In this document: positions 36,398-44,892 of the stretch, piece after piece
How the letters are laid out: every line of letters begins with the position of its first letter
Numbering within the stretch: the stretch's first letter is position 1
Source of the DNA: Nitrosophilus labii
Lineage (GTDB): Bacteria > Campylobacterota > Campylobacteria > Campylobacterales > Nitratiruptoraceae
Assembly: GCF_014466985.1 (NCBI RefSeq)
Contig: NZ_AP022826.1
Coordinates: forward strand, 1,674,001 to 1,738,000
DNA: 64,000 nt
Direction of reading: 5' to 3'
Made by a program: the position numbers and the translations under genes
Notes under the pieces: model-generated
What the model saw: the letters and a program-made list of their open reading frames with translations, nothing else
The model's database searches: none
What the model was told of the DNA's origin: nothing

Positions 36398-37615
36398 ATG
36401 AAAGTTACTATAGAAAAGGGCTTAAAAATCATTGAAGATGTAGTTGAAAAAAAAGGCCTCGAGATAGTTCCTATAGAGGAAGCAACAGGAAGGATATCAG
36501 CGCAAAATTTAAAGGCAAACTTCAATCTTCCAAGATTTGACAACTCCGCAATGGACGGATTTGCCGTTAAGTTATCAGACGCCGGTAAAAAAGTTAAAGT
36601 TATAGAAACAGTATTGGCCGGAGAAAATAAAGAGATAATTTTAAAAGAAAATAGCGCCGTAAAGATAATGACCGGAGCCAAAATACCAAGAGGTTCTGAA
36701 GCAGTAGTGCCGATAGAAGATGTTACCATTGAAGAAGATTACGTAACATTGCCAAAAGAGATCAAAAAATACGCCAATATAAGAAAAGCCGGAGAAGATA
36801 TTAGCCAAGGCGAAACTATAGTAAAAGCAGGAGAAAAAATAGACGCCTATACTATTGGAGTCTTAGCATCGCAAGGGTACTCGTATCTAAAAGTGTACAA
36901 AAGAGTAAGAGTCGGTGTTTTTGCTACCGGAAAAGAGCTTAAGATGCATTATGAAAATATAGAGCCTCACCAGATATATAACTCAAATACTCCCGTTTTT
37001 TACTCAAGAGCAAAGGAGCTAGGTTGCGAAGTGAGCTTTTTAGGCTCAAGCGATGACGATAAAGAATCCATCAAGGAGCTTATCAAAAAAGCGCAAGATT
37101 TTGATCTTCTAATAACAAGCGGTGGAGTAAGCGTAGGAGAGGCTGATTTTACCAAAGAGGCTTTTTTGGAGCTTGGAACAAAAATATATTTTGATAAAGT
37201 TGAGATAAAACCGGGAAAGCCAACAACTTTTGGCACTCTAAATAAGACCCTTATACTAAATCTTCCGGGCAATCCGTTAGCGGCTGCGCTAAATTTTGAG
37301 ATTTTTGGAAGATTTATAATAAACAAGTTAAGCGGACGCAAAGATATTTATCAAAACTGTATAGAAGCTATATTAAAAGAGGATATTAAAAACAGACCTG
37401 GTCGCGAAGTTGTGATACCTGGCTTTTTTGACGGAAAATTTTTTATACCATCGCAAAAAAAAGGTCCCGGTATGGTAACTCCTTTAAGCAACTCAAACGG
37501 ATATATCATACTTCATAGAGAGATCGCTTTGCTCAAAGAGAACACTAAAGTCAAATTTATACCAATTGATTTTGAGTTTTTCTCAAAGGAAAAAATGAAT
37601 ATATATACATTATAG
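36398..37615 (+). CDS. moeA: Molybdopterin molybdenumtransferase
   Basis: 405 residues. Inserts molybdate into adenylylated molybdopterin, the last step of Moco synthesis. Blocks NLPRFDNSAMDGFAVK, IMTGAKIPRGSEAVVPIED, HQIYNSNTPVFYSRA, TSGGVSVGEADF and LPGNPLAAALNFEIF are diagnostic. I use the ATG at 36398, with AGGAAG just ahead, rather than the TTG one codon upstream. It is consistent with the molybdopterin enzyme at 10.7-12.8 kb and with moaA at 46.5 kb. Confidence 0.95.
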   Translation: MKVTIEKGLKIIEDVVEKKGLEIVPIEEATGRISAQNLKANFNLPRFDNSAMDGFAVKLSDAGKKVKVIETVLAGENKEIILKENSAVKIMTGAKIPRGSEAVVPIEDVTIEEDYVTLPKEIKKYANIRKAGEDISQGETIVKAGEKIDAYTIGVLASQGYSYLKVYKRVRVGVFATGKELKMHYENIEPHQIYNSNTPVFYSRAKELGCEVSFLGSSDDDKESIKELIKKAQDFDLLITSGGVSVGEADFTKEAFLELGTKIYFDKVEIKPGKPTTFGTLNKTLILNLPGNPLAAALNFEIFGRFIINKLSGRKDIYQNCIEAILKEDIKNRPGREVVIPGFFDGKFFIPSQKKGPGMVTPLSNSNGYIILHREIALLKENTKVKFIPIDFEFFSKEKMNIYTL

Positions 37616-37773
37616 ATTTTTAGAACGATAAGTTTTATTAGCTTACCCAAAACTTTCATTTCGCAAGCGCTAAAACATTAAGAAAAAAATCGACTTAGAT
37701 AAAGATAGCGCTTGTTTTTATATCAAGACCAAAAAAAGGTTTTTCAACCCCAAATTTGATTTAGAAAAAAGTT

Positions 37774-38290
37774 CTACGCCAAATAAAAGAGCCAAAAAAT
37801 TAAAAAAAACTTTACTAAAAATCTATAAGCATTTTTATATTTTGCGATATAGAGACTATATGCGATGATGCTAGCTAGTGATCCACAAACACCAAAACCT
37901 CCGACACTAACACCCATATCAGCGATTTCCAATCGTTTGTAAAGTTTGATAGCAGTACGGCGGTTGGAACGTTACTCATTATTTGACTAAGAAGGAGTGC
38001 GGTAAAAAAAGCGATATGAGAATCAAACAGGTTTTGATAAAGCAAAATAGAAAGATTATCCGCAATTTCAAAGAAAAGATAAAAAATAATTAAGAGCATA
38101 TAGTCTATTTTTTAAAGCGAAGTATCGGTAAATAGCGTATAGAAGAAAATTATCGAGAGAAGATAAAGAGAAACTGTCTTAAAAATCTCTAAAATAAAAA
38201 ACCTCATACTTATCTTGACTCAAGCACAGGTAGCGTTTAGCGATAAAAGAGGTAAAGGCAAAAAGTGCAAAAGAGAGAAAAGAGTCTCTC
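37774..38290 (-). pseudogene. Decayed C-terminal fragment of a YbiR/ArsB-like anion permease
   Basis: On the minus strand, pieces of one membrane protein appear in successive frames. FLSFALFAFTSFIAKRYLC comes first, then from 38207 MRFFILEIFKTVSLYLL running to an in-frame TAA just before KIDYMLLIIFYLFF. LLLSQIMSNVPTAVLLSNF follows, and a frameshift near 37920 leads into GVSVGGFGVCGSLASIIAY, ending at a stop at 37774. The SNVP...LL and VGGFG...GSLA blocks are typical of the C-terminus of YbiR-like transporters. The N-terminal half is absent. At least two frameshifts and one stop show it is dead. It lies between moeA and the ligase/peptidase cluster. Confidence 0.75.
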
Positions 38291-38312
38291 TTTGATAAAA
38301 AAAGCCAAAATT

Positions 38313-40889
38313 TTACGGTTCATAATATAAAACTACCGGCTCAGAATAGTTTGGAACATTGTCGTATGTAAAGACTGCGTAATATTTGGCGATTTTTGTG
38401 TTGCCAAAGTTATCGTAGGTGTAGTTATCTCGCCCGGCATAGAGCTTTACGCCGTCCTGTGGGTTTTTAGGCGGATGAAAACGGTTTCGAACCACATAGG
38501 CTCCTACAAAATCTTTATCTTTTGGGTTTTGCCAAGTCAATTTTACCATACCTTTTTCGATGGTGGCTTTTAAGTTTGTAACTGGACTTACGGGCATTTT
38601 TCGCTTTTTGATATACTTAATCACAAGCTTTACCACATTTGGACTATTTTTATCAAACCAATTAATGAGATGATCTTTAGCTTCGCTTGCCGGTGTTGGG
38701 TGGATAATAAATCCAACGGGTCTATTTTTGGTATGAAAGTTTTCTAATTCGATTTTACTAGCACTATCAAATAAGAAGTAGTTGGTATTCTCTTTGACAA
38801 GCTGCTCTTCACTCACTTCATAATCGATAAAACCAAGGGACTTTCTGTTTTGGATATGGGTATAATCTAACTTTTCTAAATCTACAAATTCGATCAAGTA
38901 ACGAATATCTAAAGAGCTTTTTTTGATGTTTTCATTTTTGATTTTGATAAAACTTTCAGTTATAACGCACTCATTAGCATCAGGCAAGAGAGAGAGATCA
39001 AACTCCATATATCCATAAACAATATTACCCTTTTCATCATACCCGCAAGAGAGCGTATCAAGAAGAATTTCATCTTTTTTTACGGTTGCTAGCTTCAAAG
39101 GCTCTAGCTCCACTTCAGCCGGCGGAACGGTATATTTAATATATAGATGGGGTCGGTAGTGAATCCCTCCGCCAAAAGGGCCATATCCAAGATCAAACAC
39201 CATCATCTGGCTATCTGCTCCAAGAGGAAGTTTTGTCGGCCCTTGCATTCGAAAGAGCACCTCTTTTTTCTTTAAGGCTTCTTCTAAAAGTTTTCGCTCA
39301 AAAGCGTTTAACTCCCAAGTCTTCCAGATACCTTGAGTCAATTTTTGTGAGGGAATCGTTTGTCCAAGGGTTTGAATCACTTTTGCGTTATGGATCTGAT
39401 TAAAATCGGTTATATCCTCAACATCTTCAATGATACTTATCCCCCACTCTCCATATTTTTCAATCTTTACATTAACGCGATTTAAGGGATAGAGACTTAT
39501 TTTTGCCTCTTTAATAATTGCGTTTTGGGGAATAGAGTCAAGACGAAAGCGCATTATGGCATAACTTATGCCAAGAGTTTTGTTTACGCCTACAAATAGT
39601 GAGTTTTTACCAAAGTGCTCCGGGTTTTTTTTCGATTTTTGAGCAACGTAGCCAATATCTTGCGGACATGGAAAAATGCTTCTAAAAAACTCGTCTCGCT
39701 CTAGTTTTGTCATAATTTTAAGCTGAGGAGCAAACGGCCCTTTTTGCTTTGTAAGCCTATCTACGGGACGAATATAGTAAAAATATAACTTACCGCTGGC
39801 TCTATCTTTGTCGACAAATTCCAGTTCGCTTGTGGTGGCGATAAGACTAGGTTCACGGCAAGACTCTTTATGTTTTTCATTTCGATAAATCTCAAAATAG
39901 ACGTTTGGATACTCTTCTTTATCATATTCCCATTTGAGCTTGACGCAGTTACTTTCATACTCATCTATCACAAAGTTTTCCACTCTAGCCGGTTTATTTA
40001 CTGCGTAACTATGTGCTTCGTTTAAAGCATATAGAAGAGCCGGGATATTTTCATCGATCGATTCGCTCATATTTTGCAAGTAATCTGGAATATTTCTTGT
40101 ACCAACCTCAACAACGGCCGCCAATATGCCTTTTGAGTAATAATACTCTCTTGCGCTTCCTTGAATAAGCCTAGCCGGAGGTTTTCCCCTATGAATCCCG
40201 TAGCGTCTACCAGTTACCTTTTCGATCTCATAGTTCATATTGGCACAAAGAACATTTAAATCGGTTCCTTCGATTTCGGCTTCATGGTTAAATTTGTGTG
40301 CTGGAAAAAAGACGTTGCCTTGCGAGTGATAATCTAAAGCTATCGTGATATTTGGATGAGTATCTACAAACTCTTTTATTGCTTTGGTTTCAGGCTCGCT
40401 AAAGGGCTCTGGTCCTCCATAAATATTGGAAGATGGATCTTTAGACTTTACCCAGCCAACGCTAAAGTTTCGATTTAGATCTACTCCAAAACTCCCATCA
40501 GAGTTTTTTCGTCTATTTTTTCGCCAAAAGGAGTAGTGACTGCGTGAATACTCGAAACCGTCAGGATTTAGCACGGGCACTATATAGAGCGTATTTTTCG
40601 ATAACGCGCTTATAACTCTTGGATCACTTTTATGGTTTTTTAGTAGATAATCCACAAAAGCGATTGCCAGCTCATTACCTATCCACTCTCTTGCGTGAAT
40701 CGTACCCGTGTATAGCAAAGCCGGCTTTAAATCGGCATATTCCACGTCAAGCGAAACGGTAGCCAAAATGATATCTCGATTCTCCCAAGTTTTGCCAATA
40801 ACCTGAAGTTTAATTAGATGCGGATACTCTTTGACTTTTTGTTTTAAAAACGAAATCGTCTCTTCGTAGGACTTATATTGATGTTTCAA
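38313..40889 (-). CDS. M14 zinc carboxypeptidase with FnIII and DNRLRE-like C-terminal modules
   Basis: 858 residues from the TTG at 40889, which has AAGGAGAG just upstream; the frame also opens at a TTG at 40922. The M14 catalytic domain (about 1-295) has zinc ligands His65, Glu68 (TIHAREW) and His188 (DYHSQG), VDLNRNF with Asn139-Arg140, and general base Glu261 (VVEVGTR), so it should be active. After it come an FnIII-like domain (about 300-390), two DNRLRE-like beta modules (about 405-605 and 610-765, e.g. YAIMRFRLDSIPQNAII) and a second FnIII-like domain (about 772-858). There is no signal peptide, although such modules are usually extracellular. It overlaps the ATP-grasp gene by 17 bases. 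Confidence 0.82.
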   Translation of the reverse strand: MKHQYKSYEETISFLKQKVKEYPHLIKLQVIGKTWENRDIILATVSLDVEYADLKPALLYTGTIHAREWIGNELAIAFVDYLLKNHKSDPRVISALSKNTLYIVPVLNPDGFEYSRSHYSFWRKNRRKNSDGSFGVDLNRNFSVGWVKSKDPSSNIYGGPEPFSEPETKAIKEFVDTHPNITIALDYHSQGNVFFPAHKFNHEAEIEGTDLNVLCANMNYEIEKVTGRRYGIHRGKPPARLIQGSAREYYYSKGILAAVVEVGTRNIPDYLQNMSESIDENIPALLYALNEAHSYAVNKPARVENFVIDEYESNCVKLKWEYDKEEYPNVYFEIYRNEKHKESCREPSLIATTSELEFVDKDRASGKLYFYYIRPVDRLTKQKGPFAPQLKIMTKLERDEFFRSIFPCPQDIGYVAQKSKKNPEHFGKNSLFVGVNKTLGISYAIMRFRLDSIPQNAIIKEAKISLYPLNRVNVKIEKYGEWGISIIEDVEDITDFNQIHNAKVIQTLGQTIPSQKLTQGIWKTWELNAFERKLLEEALKKKEVLFRMQGPTKLPLGADSQMMVFDLGYGPFGGGIHYRPHLYIKYTVPPAEVELEPLKLATVKKDEILLDTLSCGYDEKGNIVYGYMEFDLSLLPDANECVITESFIKIKNENIKKSSLDIRYLIEFVDLEKLDYTHIQNRKSLGFIDYEVSEEQLVKENTNYFLFDSASKIELENFHTKNRPVGFIIHPTPASEAKDHLINWFDKNSPNVVKLVIKYIKKRKMPVSPVTNLKATIEKGMVKLTWQNPKDKDFVGAYVVRNRFHPPKNPQDGVKLYAGRDNYTYDNFGNTKIAKYYAVFTYDNVPNYSEPVVLYYEP

Positions 40890-42288
40890 ATCTCTCCTTT
40901 TTAAATTCTTGCCAAGCTTCAAGCAATTTTTTTAGCGTTTTATCTTTAATTCCCTTAATTTCTAGTAAAGCATCGGGATTATTATCTAGTTCGTAAGATA
41001 TATTAAACGCGTCAATCTGCTCTAACACTTTTTTTGCCTTTTTGCCAAGTGTATTATGTAAAAACTCTTTAATCTCCTCTTCGCTTAAAACTACAGGCTG
41101 TTCGTCGCTTGGCTCTTCAAAACTATGTTCTTCGTTTGATATTTTCTTCTCTTTTTTCTCACTCTTTCCCCAAAAATTTTTACACTTTTTAGTAAAATCC
41201 CACTTTTCGCTTGGCCACTCTTCATAGTCTCTCTCTTCGGTATTTAACATCGGATACTCTTCGTCAAGTTCCCAAATCTTATGCACTGCTCCACTCTCAT
41301 CCATCTTTTGCCTATTTAAAAAGTACTCTCCGTCAAAGCTAGGAGTATAGCGTCCAAAGGTGATAAAGCGCATCGTACGAAGAAGGGAGCTATCGATTTT
41401 GCCAAGCTCCTCCCAGTTATAGACGGGTATATTTGGCTTAGGAAATCTTCCGTCGCTTAGCTTCCACATTAGATACTGTCCAATCCAGTCTCTTATATAA
41501 GGAAAGGCAGCAAATGCAGTAGCACACTCTAAGATACGATATTTTCCATCCTCTTTACCTACGGCTATATCGCATGCCCAATATTCCGCATTGGCTGCTT
41601 TACTAACTTTGACGGCTAGATCCAACACCCCTTTGGGCACGTTCATATAATCTATACTTCCTCCTTGAGAGGTATTGGTAAGCCAGTGTCCTTCTGGCGG
41701 CCTTCTCCAAAAAGCACAAACTGGTTTATGGCCAATCAGCATCACTCTTATATCGGCACTCATCGGCACAAAATCTTGTATATAGATTGGACAATACTTT
41801 TTTGCTTCTAAAAGCTTTTTAGCCTCCTCAAAGCTATCTACTTTATGTACAAAATAGCCTCCATAATTGCTTGGGCCATAGCTTCGTTTTATGATTTTAG
41901 GATAAGTTGTTTTTTCTAAAAATGCCATTCCCTCATCTTTATCGTAAAATATATAGGTTTTTGGAACGGGAATATCATATTTCCAGCAAAATCTTGTAAC
42001 ATTTTCTTTTGATTTATTGGCAAATTGGCTATCAAGCGATGGAATAAATTTTACGTTTGGAAGTTCTCTTGCAATCTTTCTAAAAGTCTCATAGGCAGTT
42101 GCTGGAATATTTCCTATTAAAACGTCTATTTTTTTCTTTTTAACCTCTTTTATAAAACGCTTCTCATCACCCTCCCAATGATAAATTACTGTTTCGATTT
42201 TATCCGGCCAACCTTTGAAATTGCTTCTGTCAAAAAATCGCAAAACATAATCTAGATATAAAAGCCCGATTTTTGGTAGTTTTTTCAT
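40873..42288 (-). CDS. RimK-clade ATP-grasp ligase with C-terminal HhH-like tail
   Basis: 471 residues. An ATP-grasp amide/peptide ligase core (about 1-330) shows YPKIIKRSYGPSNYGGY, SADIRVMLIGHKPVCAFWRR and WLTNTSQGG, matching the RimK layout. The usual metal-binding E-X-N is LECATAF: Glu254 is present but Asn is replaced by Ala256. An aromatic and acidic region (about 330-400) follows, then a helical tail with an HhH-like element (about 438-462, LLEIKGIKDKTLKKLLEAW). Substrate and product are unknown. The ATG overlaps the stop of the second ATP-grasp gene (ATGA), so the two ligases are co-translated and followed by the M14 gene. Confidence 0.82.
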   Translation of the reverse strand: MKKLPKIGLLYLDYVLRFFDRSNFKGWPDKIETVIYHWEGDEKRFIKEVKKKKIDVLIGNIPATAYETFRKIARELPNVKFIPSLDSQFANKSKENVTRFCWKYDIPVPKTYIFYDKDEGMAFLEKTTYPKIIKRSYGPSNYGGYFVHKVDSFEEAKKLLEAKKYCPIYIQDFVPMSADIRVMLIGHKPVCAFWRRPPEGHWLTNTSQGGSIDYMNVPKGVLDLAVKVSKAANAEYWACDIAVGKEDGKYRILECATAFAAFPYIRDWIGQYLMWKLSDGRFPKPNIPVYNWEELGKIDSSLLRTMRFITFGRYTPSFDGEYFLNRQKMDESGAVHKIWELDEEYPMLNTEERDYEEWPSEKWDFTKKCKNFWGKSEKKEKKISNEEHSFEEPSDEQPVVLSEEEIKEFLHNTLGKKAKKVLEQIDAFNISYELDNNPDALLEIKGIKDKTLKKLLEAWQEFKKERFETSI

Positions 42289-43187
42289 CTGTTATCCTTT
42301 AGTTTTTTCTCCATCAATTCTACAATTTTCTCAATCTTTTTATCGTTAAAATCAAGTCCCATTTTTTCTTGTTCCGGTGTGGCAAAAGCCGGGATCCCGT
42401 TAACTTCTAACACTACATACTCTTCATGTTCTCTATCGTAGATGATATCTACTCCGGCAATCTCTATACCTATCGAGCGTGCCGCTTTTTGAGCTAGTTC
42501 TATCACTTCATCTTCACACTCTCTTAAAACTACTCTGCCCCCGCTTGTTACATTCGTTCGCCAATCTCCCTCTTTTGCTTTTCTACCATAACATGCGATA
42601 AACTCTCCATCAACCAAATCTACCCTAAAATCGCTTCCGTCATAATCGATAAACTTTTCGATATAAAAAAATCTTAGATCCGTTTGATTTAAAAAGGGTA
42701 AAATCATATCAAGCTTATCTTTGCTATCTACAAGCGCCATACCTATACCGCCCCATCCATCGACGGTCTTAAAAACAGCTTTGCCCCACTCCAATACCTT
42801 ATTGCGAATAGTTTCTACATCTTCTCTATGGCATAAGAAATATTCGGCCGTTCTTATACCTGCTTTTCGTAAAAGATCGTTTGTTTTAAACTTATCTTCG
42901 CTTATATTGAAAGCTTGAAAACTATTGATGCAAGGCACATGTTTATCTAGAGCTTCATAAAGATAGACTTGATATTTCGTCTGTTCACCGGCGTTATAGC
43001 TAAAAAAACAATCAAGTTCATACAAGTTAAGCCCATTGAGTAAAATTTTTCCGTTTTCTGAAATCGCTTGACGAAGATTTAGTCCGGTTGAGACGATATG
43101 CCCTCGCTCTTGAAGTTTTGCAATAAGTTTTTTTTCAATCAAATCCCCACCGCCGTTTTGATACATCCAAATACCGATATGTGCCAT
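42285..43187 (-). CDS. RimK/LysX-type ATP-grasp ligase
   Basis: 300 residues. ATP-grasp ligase of the RimK (alpha-L-glutamate ligase)/LysX/MptN type. It has AVFKTVDGWGGIGMALV (about 137-153), SDFRVDLVDGEFIACYGRK (about 185-203), DWRTNVTSGG and an intact metal-binding Glu261-Val-Asn263 in VVLEVNGIPAF. Family members add an amino acid, most often glutamate, to a carboxylate of a protein, peptide or cofactor. First gene of the ligase-ligase-M14 operon. ATG with AAAGGA upstream. The acceptor cannot be read from sequence. Confidence 0.87.
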   Translation of the reverse strand: MAHIGIWMYQNGGGDLIEKKLIAKLQERGHIVSTGLNLRQAISENGKILLNGLNLYELDCFFSYNAGEQTKYQVYLYEALDKHVPCINSFQAFNISEDKFKTNDLLRKAGIRTAEYFLCHREDVETIRNKVLEWGKAVFKTVDGWGGIGMALVDSKDKLDMILPFLNQTDLRFFYIEKFIDYDGSDFRVDLVDGEFIACYGRKAKEGDWRTNVTSGGRVVLRECEDEVIELAQKAARSIGIEIAGVDIIYDREHEEYVVLEVNGIPAFATPEQEKMGLDFNDKKIEKIVELMEKKLKDNR

Positions 43188-43212
43188 AGTAGTCCTTTAA
43201 GAGGATTTAGTC

Positions 43213-43218
43213 TATAAT
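43213..43218 (+). promoter_or_regulatory. Putative -10 box for the M20 peptidase gene
   Basis: A perfect TATAAT lies in the 60-base divergent spacer, 30 bases before the M20 start, and would give a short leader. The oppositely oriented ligase operon must be promoted from the same spacer, so the two sides may be co-regulated. Confidence 0.5.
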
Positions 43219-43247
43219 ACAAAAAAATTGATAAAAAGGCTTTGAAA

Positions 43248-44330
43248 ATGTATGATTTTAGTGAACTTGCCGAACTTATCAACATCAACTCCTATACCAA
43301 AAATAAAGTGGGCGTTGATGAAAATGGTTCCCTTATGCGCCAAAAGTTTGAAGCTTTAGGATACAAAACAAAAGTTTTTGAAAGAAAAGATTTTGGCAAT
43401 CACCTCTATTTTACAAGCCTAAAAAAAGAAGGCCCAAAAATGCTACTTTTGGGGCACTTAGACACCGTCTTTCCACCAGGAACCTTTGAGGGATTTAAAG
43501 ATGACGAAGAGTGGATTTACGGGCCTGGAGTTTGCGATATGAAAGGCGGAAATATGGTAATGGTAGAGGCTTTAAGGGCGCAAGAAAAGATTTTTAATAT
43601 CGATATTTTTTTAGTAAGCGACGAAGAGATAGGTAGTGATGACTCAAGAGAGTTTACAAAAGAGATTGCCAAAAATTACGAGTATTGCTTAGTTTTTGAA
43701 GCGGCCGGCAAAAATGATGAAATAGTAGTGGCCAGAAAAGGGATTGGCACATTTTACGTAGATATCGAAGGAAAAGCCGCGCACGCTGGAAACTGCTATA
43801 GTGATGGAATTGACGCAAATTTAGAAGCTGCGCATAAGCTCATATCTTTTAGCCATTTAACCAATCTTAGCAAAGGAACAACGGTTAACGTTGGAAAAAT
43901 GGAAGGTGGTATTGGAGCTAATACCATCAGTCCACAAGCTAGACTCATTTTAGAGGCTAGGTTTACAACACAAAGTGAAAGAGATCGAGTCTTAGCTGAA
44001 ATTACAGAAATCGTAAATAGTTCGTACGTATTAGGAAGCAGAGCGATTTTGAGCGGAGGCTTACAACGGGATGTGATGGAAGAGAACGAAGCACAGCTTT
44101 TATTTATCAAAAAACTTGAAAAATGGAGTAAACAGAGACTTCTTACCGAAAAACGAGGCGGCGGGAGTGATGCAAATATTGCCGCAAGTGTTGGAGCTAT
44201 TACTCTTGATGGTTTTGGCCCGTATGGCGACGGAGATCACACTATCCATGAAAGGGCGAGTAAAAAAAGCTTTATAAACAGGATTGAGCTAGTTAGTAAG
44301 ATATTTAAAGGTTTTATGGACGAACTATAA
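43248..44330 (+). CDS. M20 metallopeptidase, carboxypeptidase G2 (glutamate carboxypeptidase)-like
   Basis: 360 residues from the ATG at 43248; a TTG two codons upstream is possible. M20 zinc peptidase with ligands in LLLGHLDTVFPPGTF (His70, Asp72), GVCDMKGG (Asp98) and SDEEIGS (catalytic Glu126, zinc Glu127), plus the C-terminal His in DGDHTIHERAS. KAAHAGNCYSDGIDAN marks the dimerisation-domain side. The HLDTVFPPGTF form is that of carboxypeptidase G2, which removes C-terminal glutamate. There is no signal peptide, so it is likely cytoplasmic. Divergent from the two ligases and M14, it may hydrolyse what they make. Confidence 0.87.
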   Translation: MYDFSELAELININSYTKNKVGVDENGSLMRQKFEALGYKTKVFERKDFGNHLYFTSLKKEGPKMLLLGHLDTVFPPGTFEGFKDDEEWIYGPGVCDMKGGNMVMVEALRAQEKIFNIDIFLVSDEEIGSDDSREFTKEIAKNYEYCLVFEAAGKNDEIVVARKGIGTFYVDIEGKAAHAGNCYSDGIDANLEAAHKLISFSHLTNLSKGTTVNVGKMEGGIGANTISPQARLILEARFTTQSERDRVLAEITEIVNSSYVLGSRAILSGGLQRDVMEENEAQLLFIKKLEKWSKQRLLTEKRGGGSDANIAASVGAITLDGFGPYGDGDHTIHERASKKSFINRIELVSKIFKGFMDEL

Positions 44331-44331
44331 G

Positions 44332-44356
44332 ATTCTCTCGCCTAAAGCGAGAGAAT
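44332..44356. terminator. Terminator between the M20 gene and the cytochrome lipoprotein gene
   Basis: ATTCTCTCGC (44332-44341) and GCGAGAGAAT (44347-44356) pair perfectly over 10 bases with a 5-base loop, directly after the M20 stop and 15 bases from the convergent lipoprotein stop. Only a short T-run follows, so efficiency is uncertain. Confidence 0.75.
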
Positions 44357-44370
44357 TTAACTAAAACTGA

Positions 44371-44883
44371 TTATTTTAATTTTGAGATATATTGGGATAA
44401 AGCTTCAATCTCCTCATCACTACTATTTTTAACTTGAGAACTCATCAAACTACCCATGCCATATTTATTAAGTTTTCCGGCTCTATACTCTTTTAAGATC
44501 CCAACAAGCTCCTCTATAGCCATTCCGCCTATAGGAAGAGATTTTCCTAGTGCCCTTTTCTCACCACTTTTGCCGTGACACCCTGCACATTTAGCGTACA
44601 ATTTAGCACCGTCTATGTCTGTTTTGCTCTCTGTACTATTCTCTTTGGTACTACTTTCAGCAGCTTTTTCAACATCTCTCTTTTCATCCAATTTATCTAT
44701 CTTTGTATAACTCTCTTTACCCTTACTTTCTAGTTTTATATCATTTTCAGAACTATTTGTCGTTACTTTCGATTGCTCTTTGGTTTGGACTTTTGATAGA
44801 CTATTTTTCTCCTCAGGTTTTTGAGAACAGCCGACTATCAAAAAAATTGACACTATAGCAAAAAGCCATAAAATTTTTCTCAT
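44371..44883 (-). CDS. Monoheme cytochrome c lipoprotein
   Basis: 170 residues. Lipoprotein signal with lipobox LIVGC (Cys19), a long charged Ser/Lys/Glu linker (about 20-88), then a class I cytochrome c domain with the heme site CAGCH (Cys99-Cys102-His103) and a Met-rich ligand region (GMGSLMSSQV). It should be membrane-tethered and carry electrons in the periplasm. C. jejuni, as I recall, has a heme-binding lipoprotein (Cj0158c) beside its queD gene, as here. Confidence 0.88.
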   Translation of the reverse strand: MRKILWLFAIVSIFLIVGCSQKPEEKNSLSKVQTKEQSKVTTNSSENDIKLESKGKESYTKIDKLDEKRDVEKAAESSTKENSTESKTDIDGAKLYAKCAGCHGKSGEKRALGKSLPIGGMAIEELVGILKEYRAGKLNKYGMGSLMSSQVKNSSDEEIEALSQYISKLK

Positions 44884-44892
44884 AATCTCCCC

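Noticed and set aside
37875-38099. 74-residue ORF as an intact small membrane protein
   Set aside because: It is the open middle piece of the frame-broken YbiR-like permease; homologous sequence continues on both sides in other frames.
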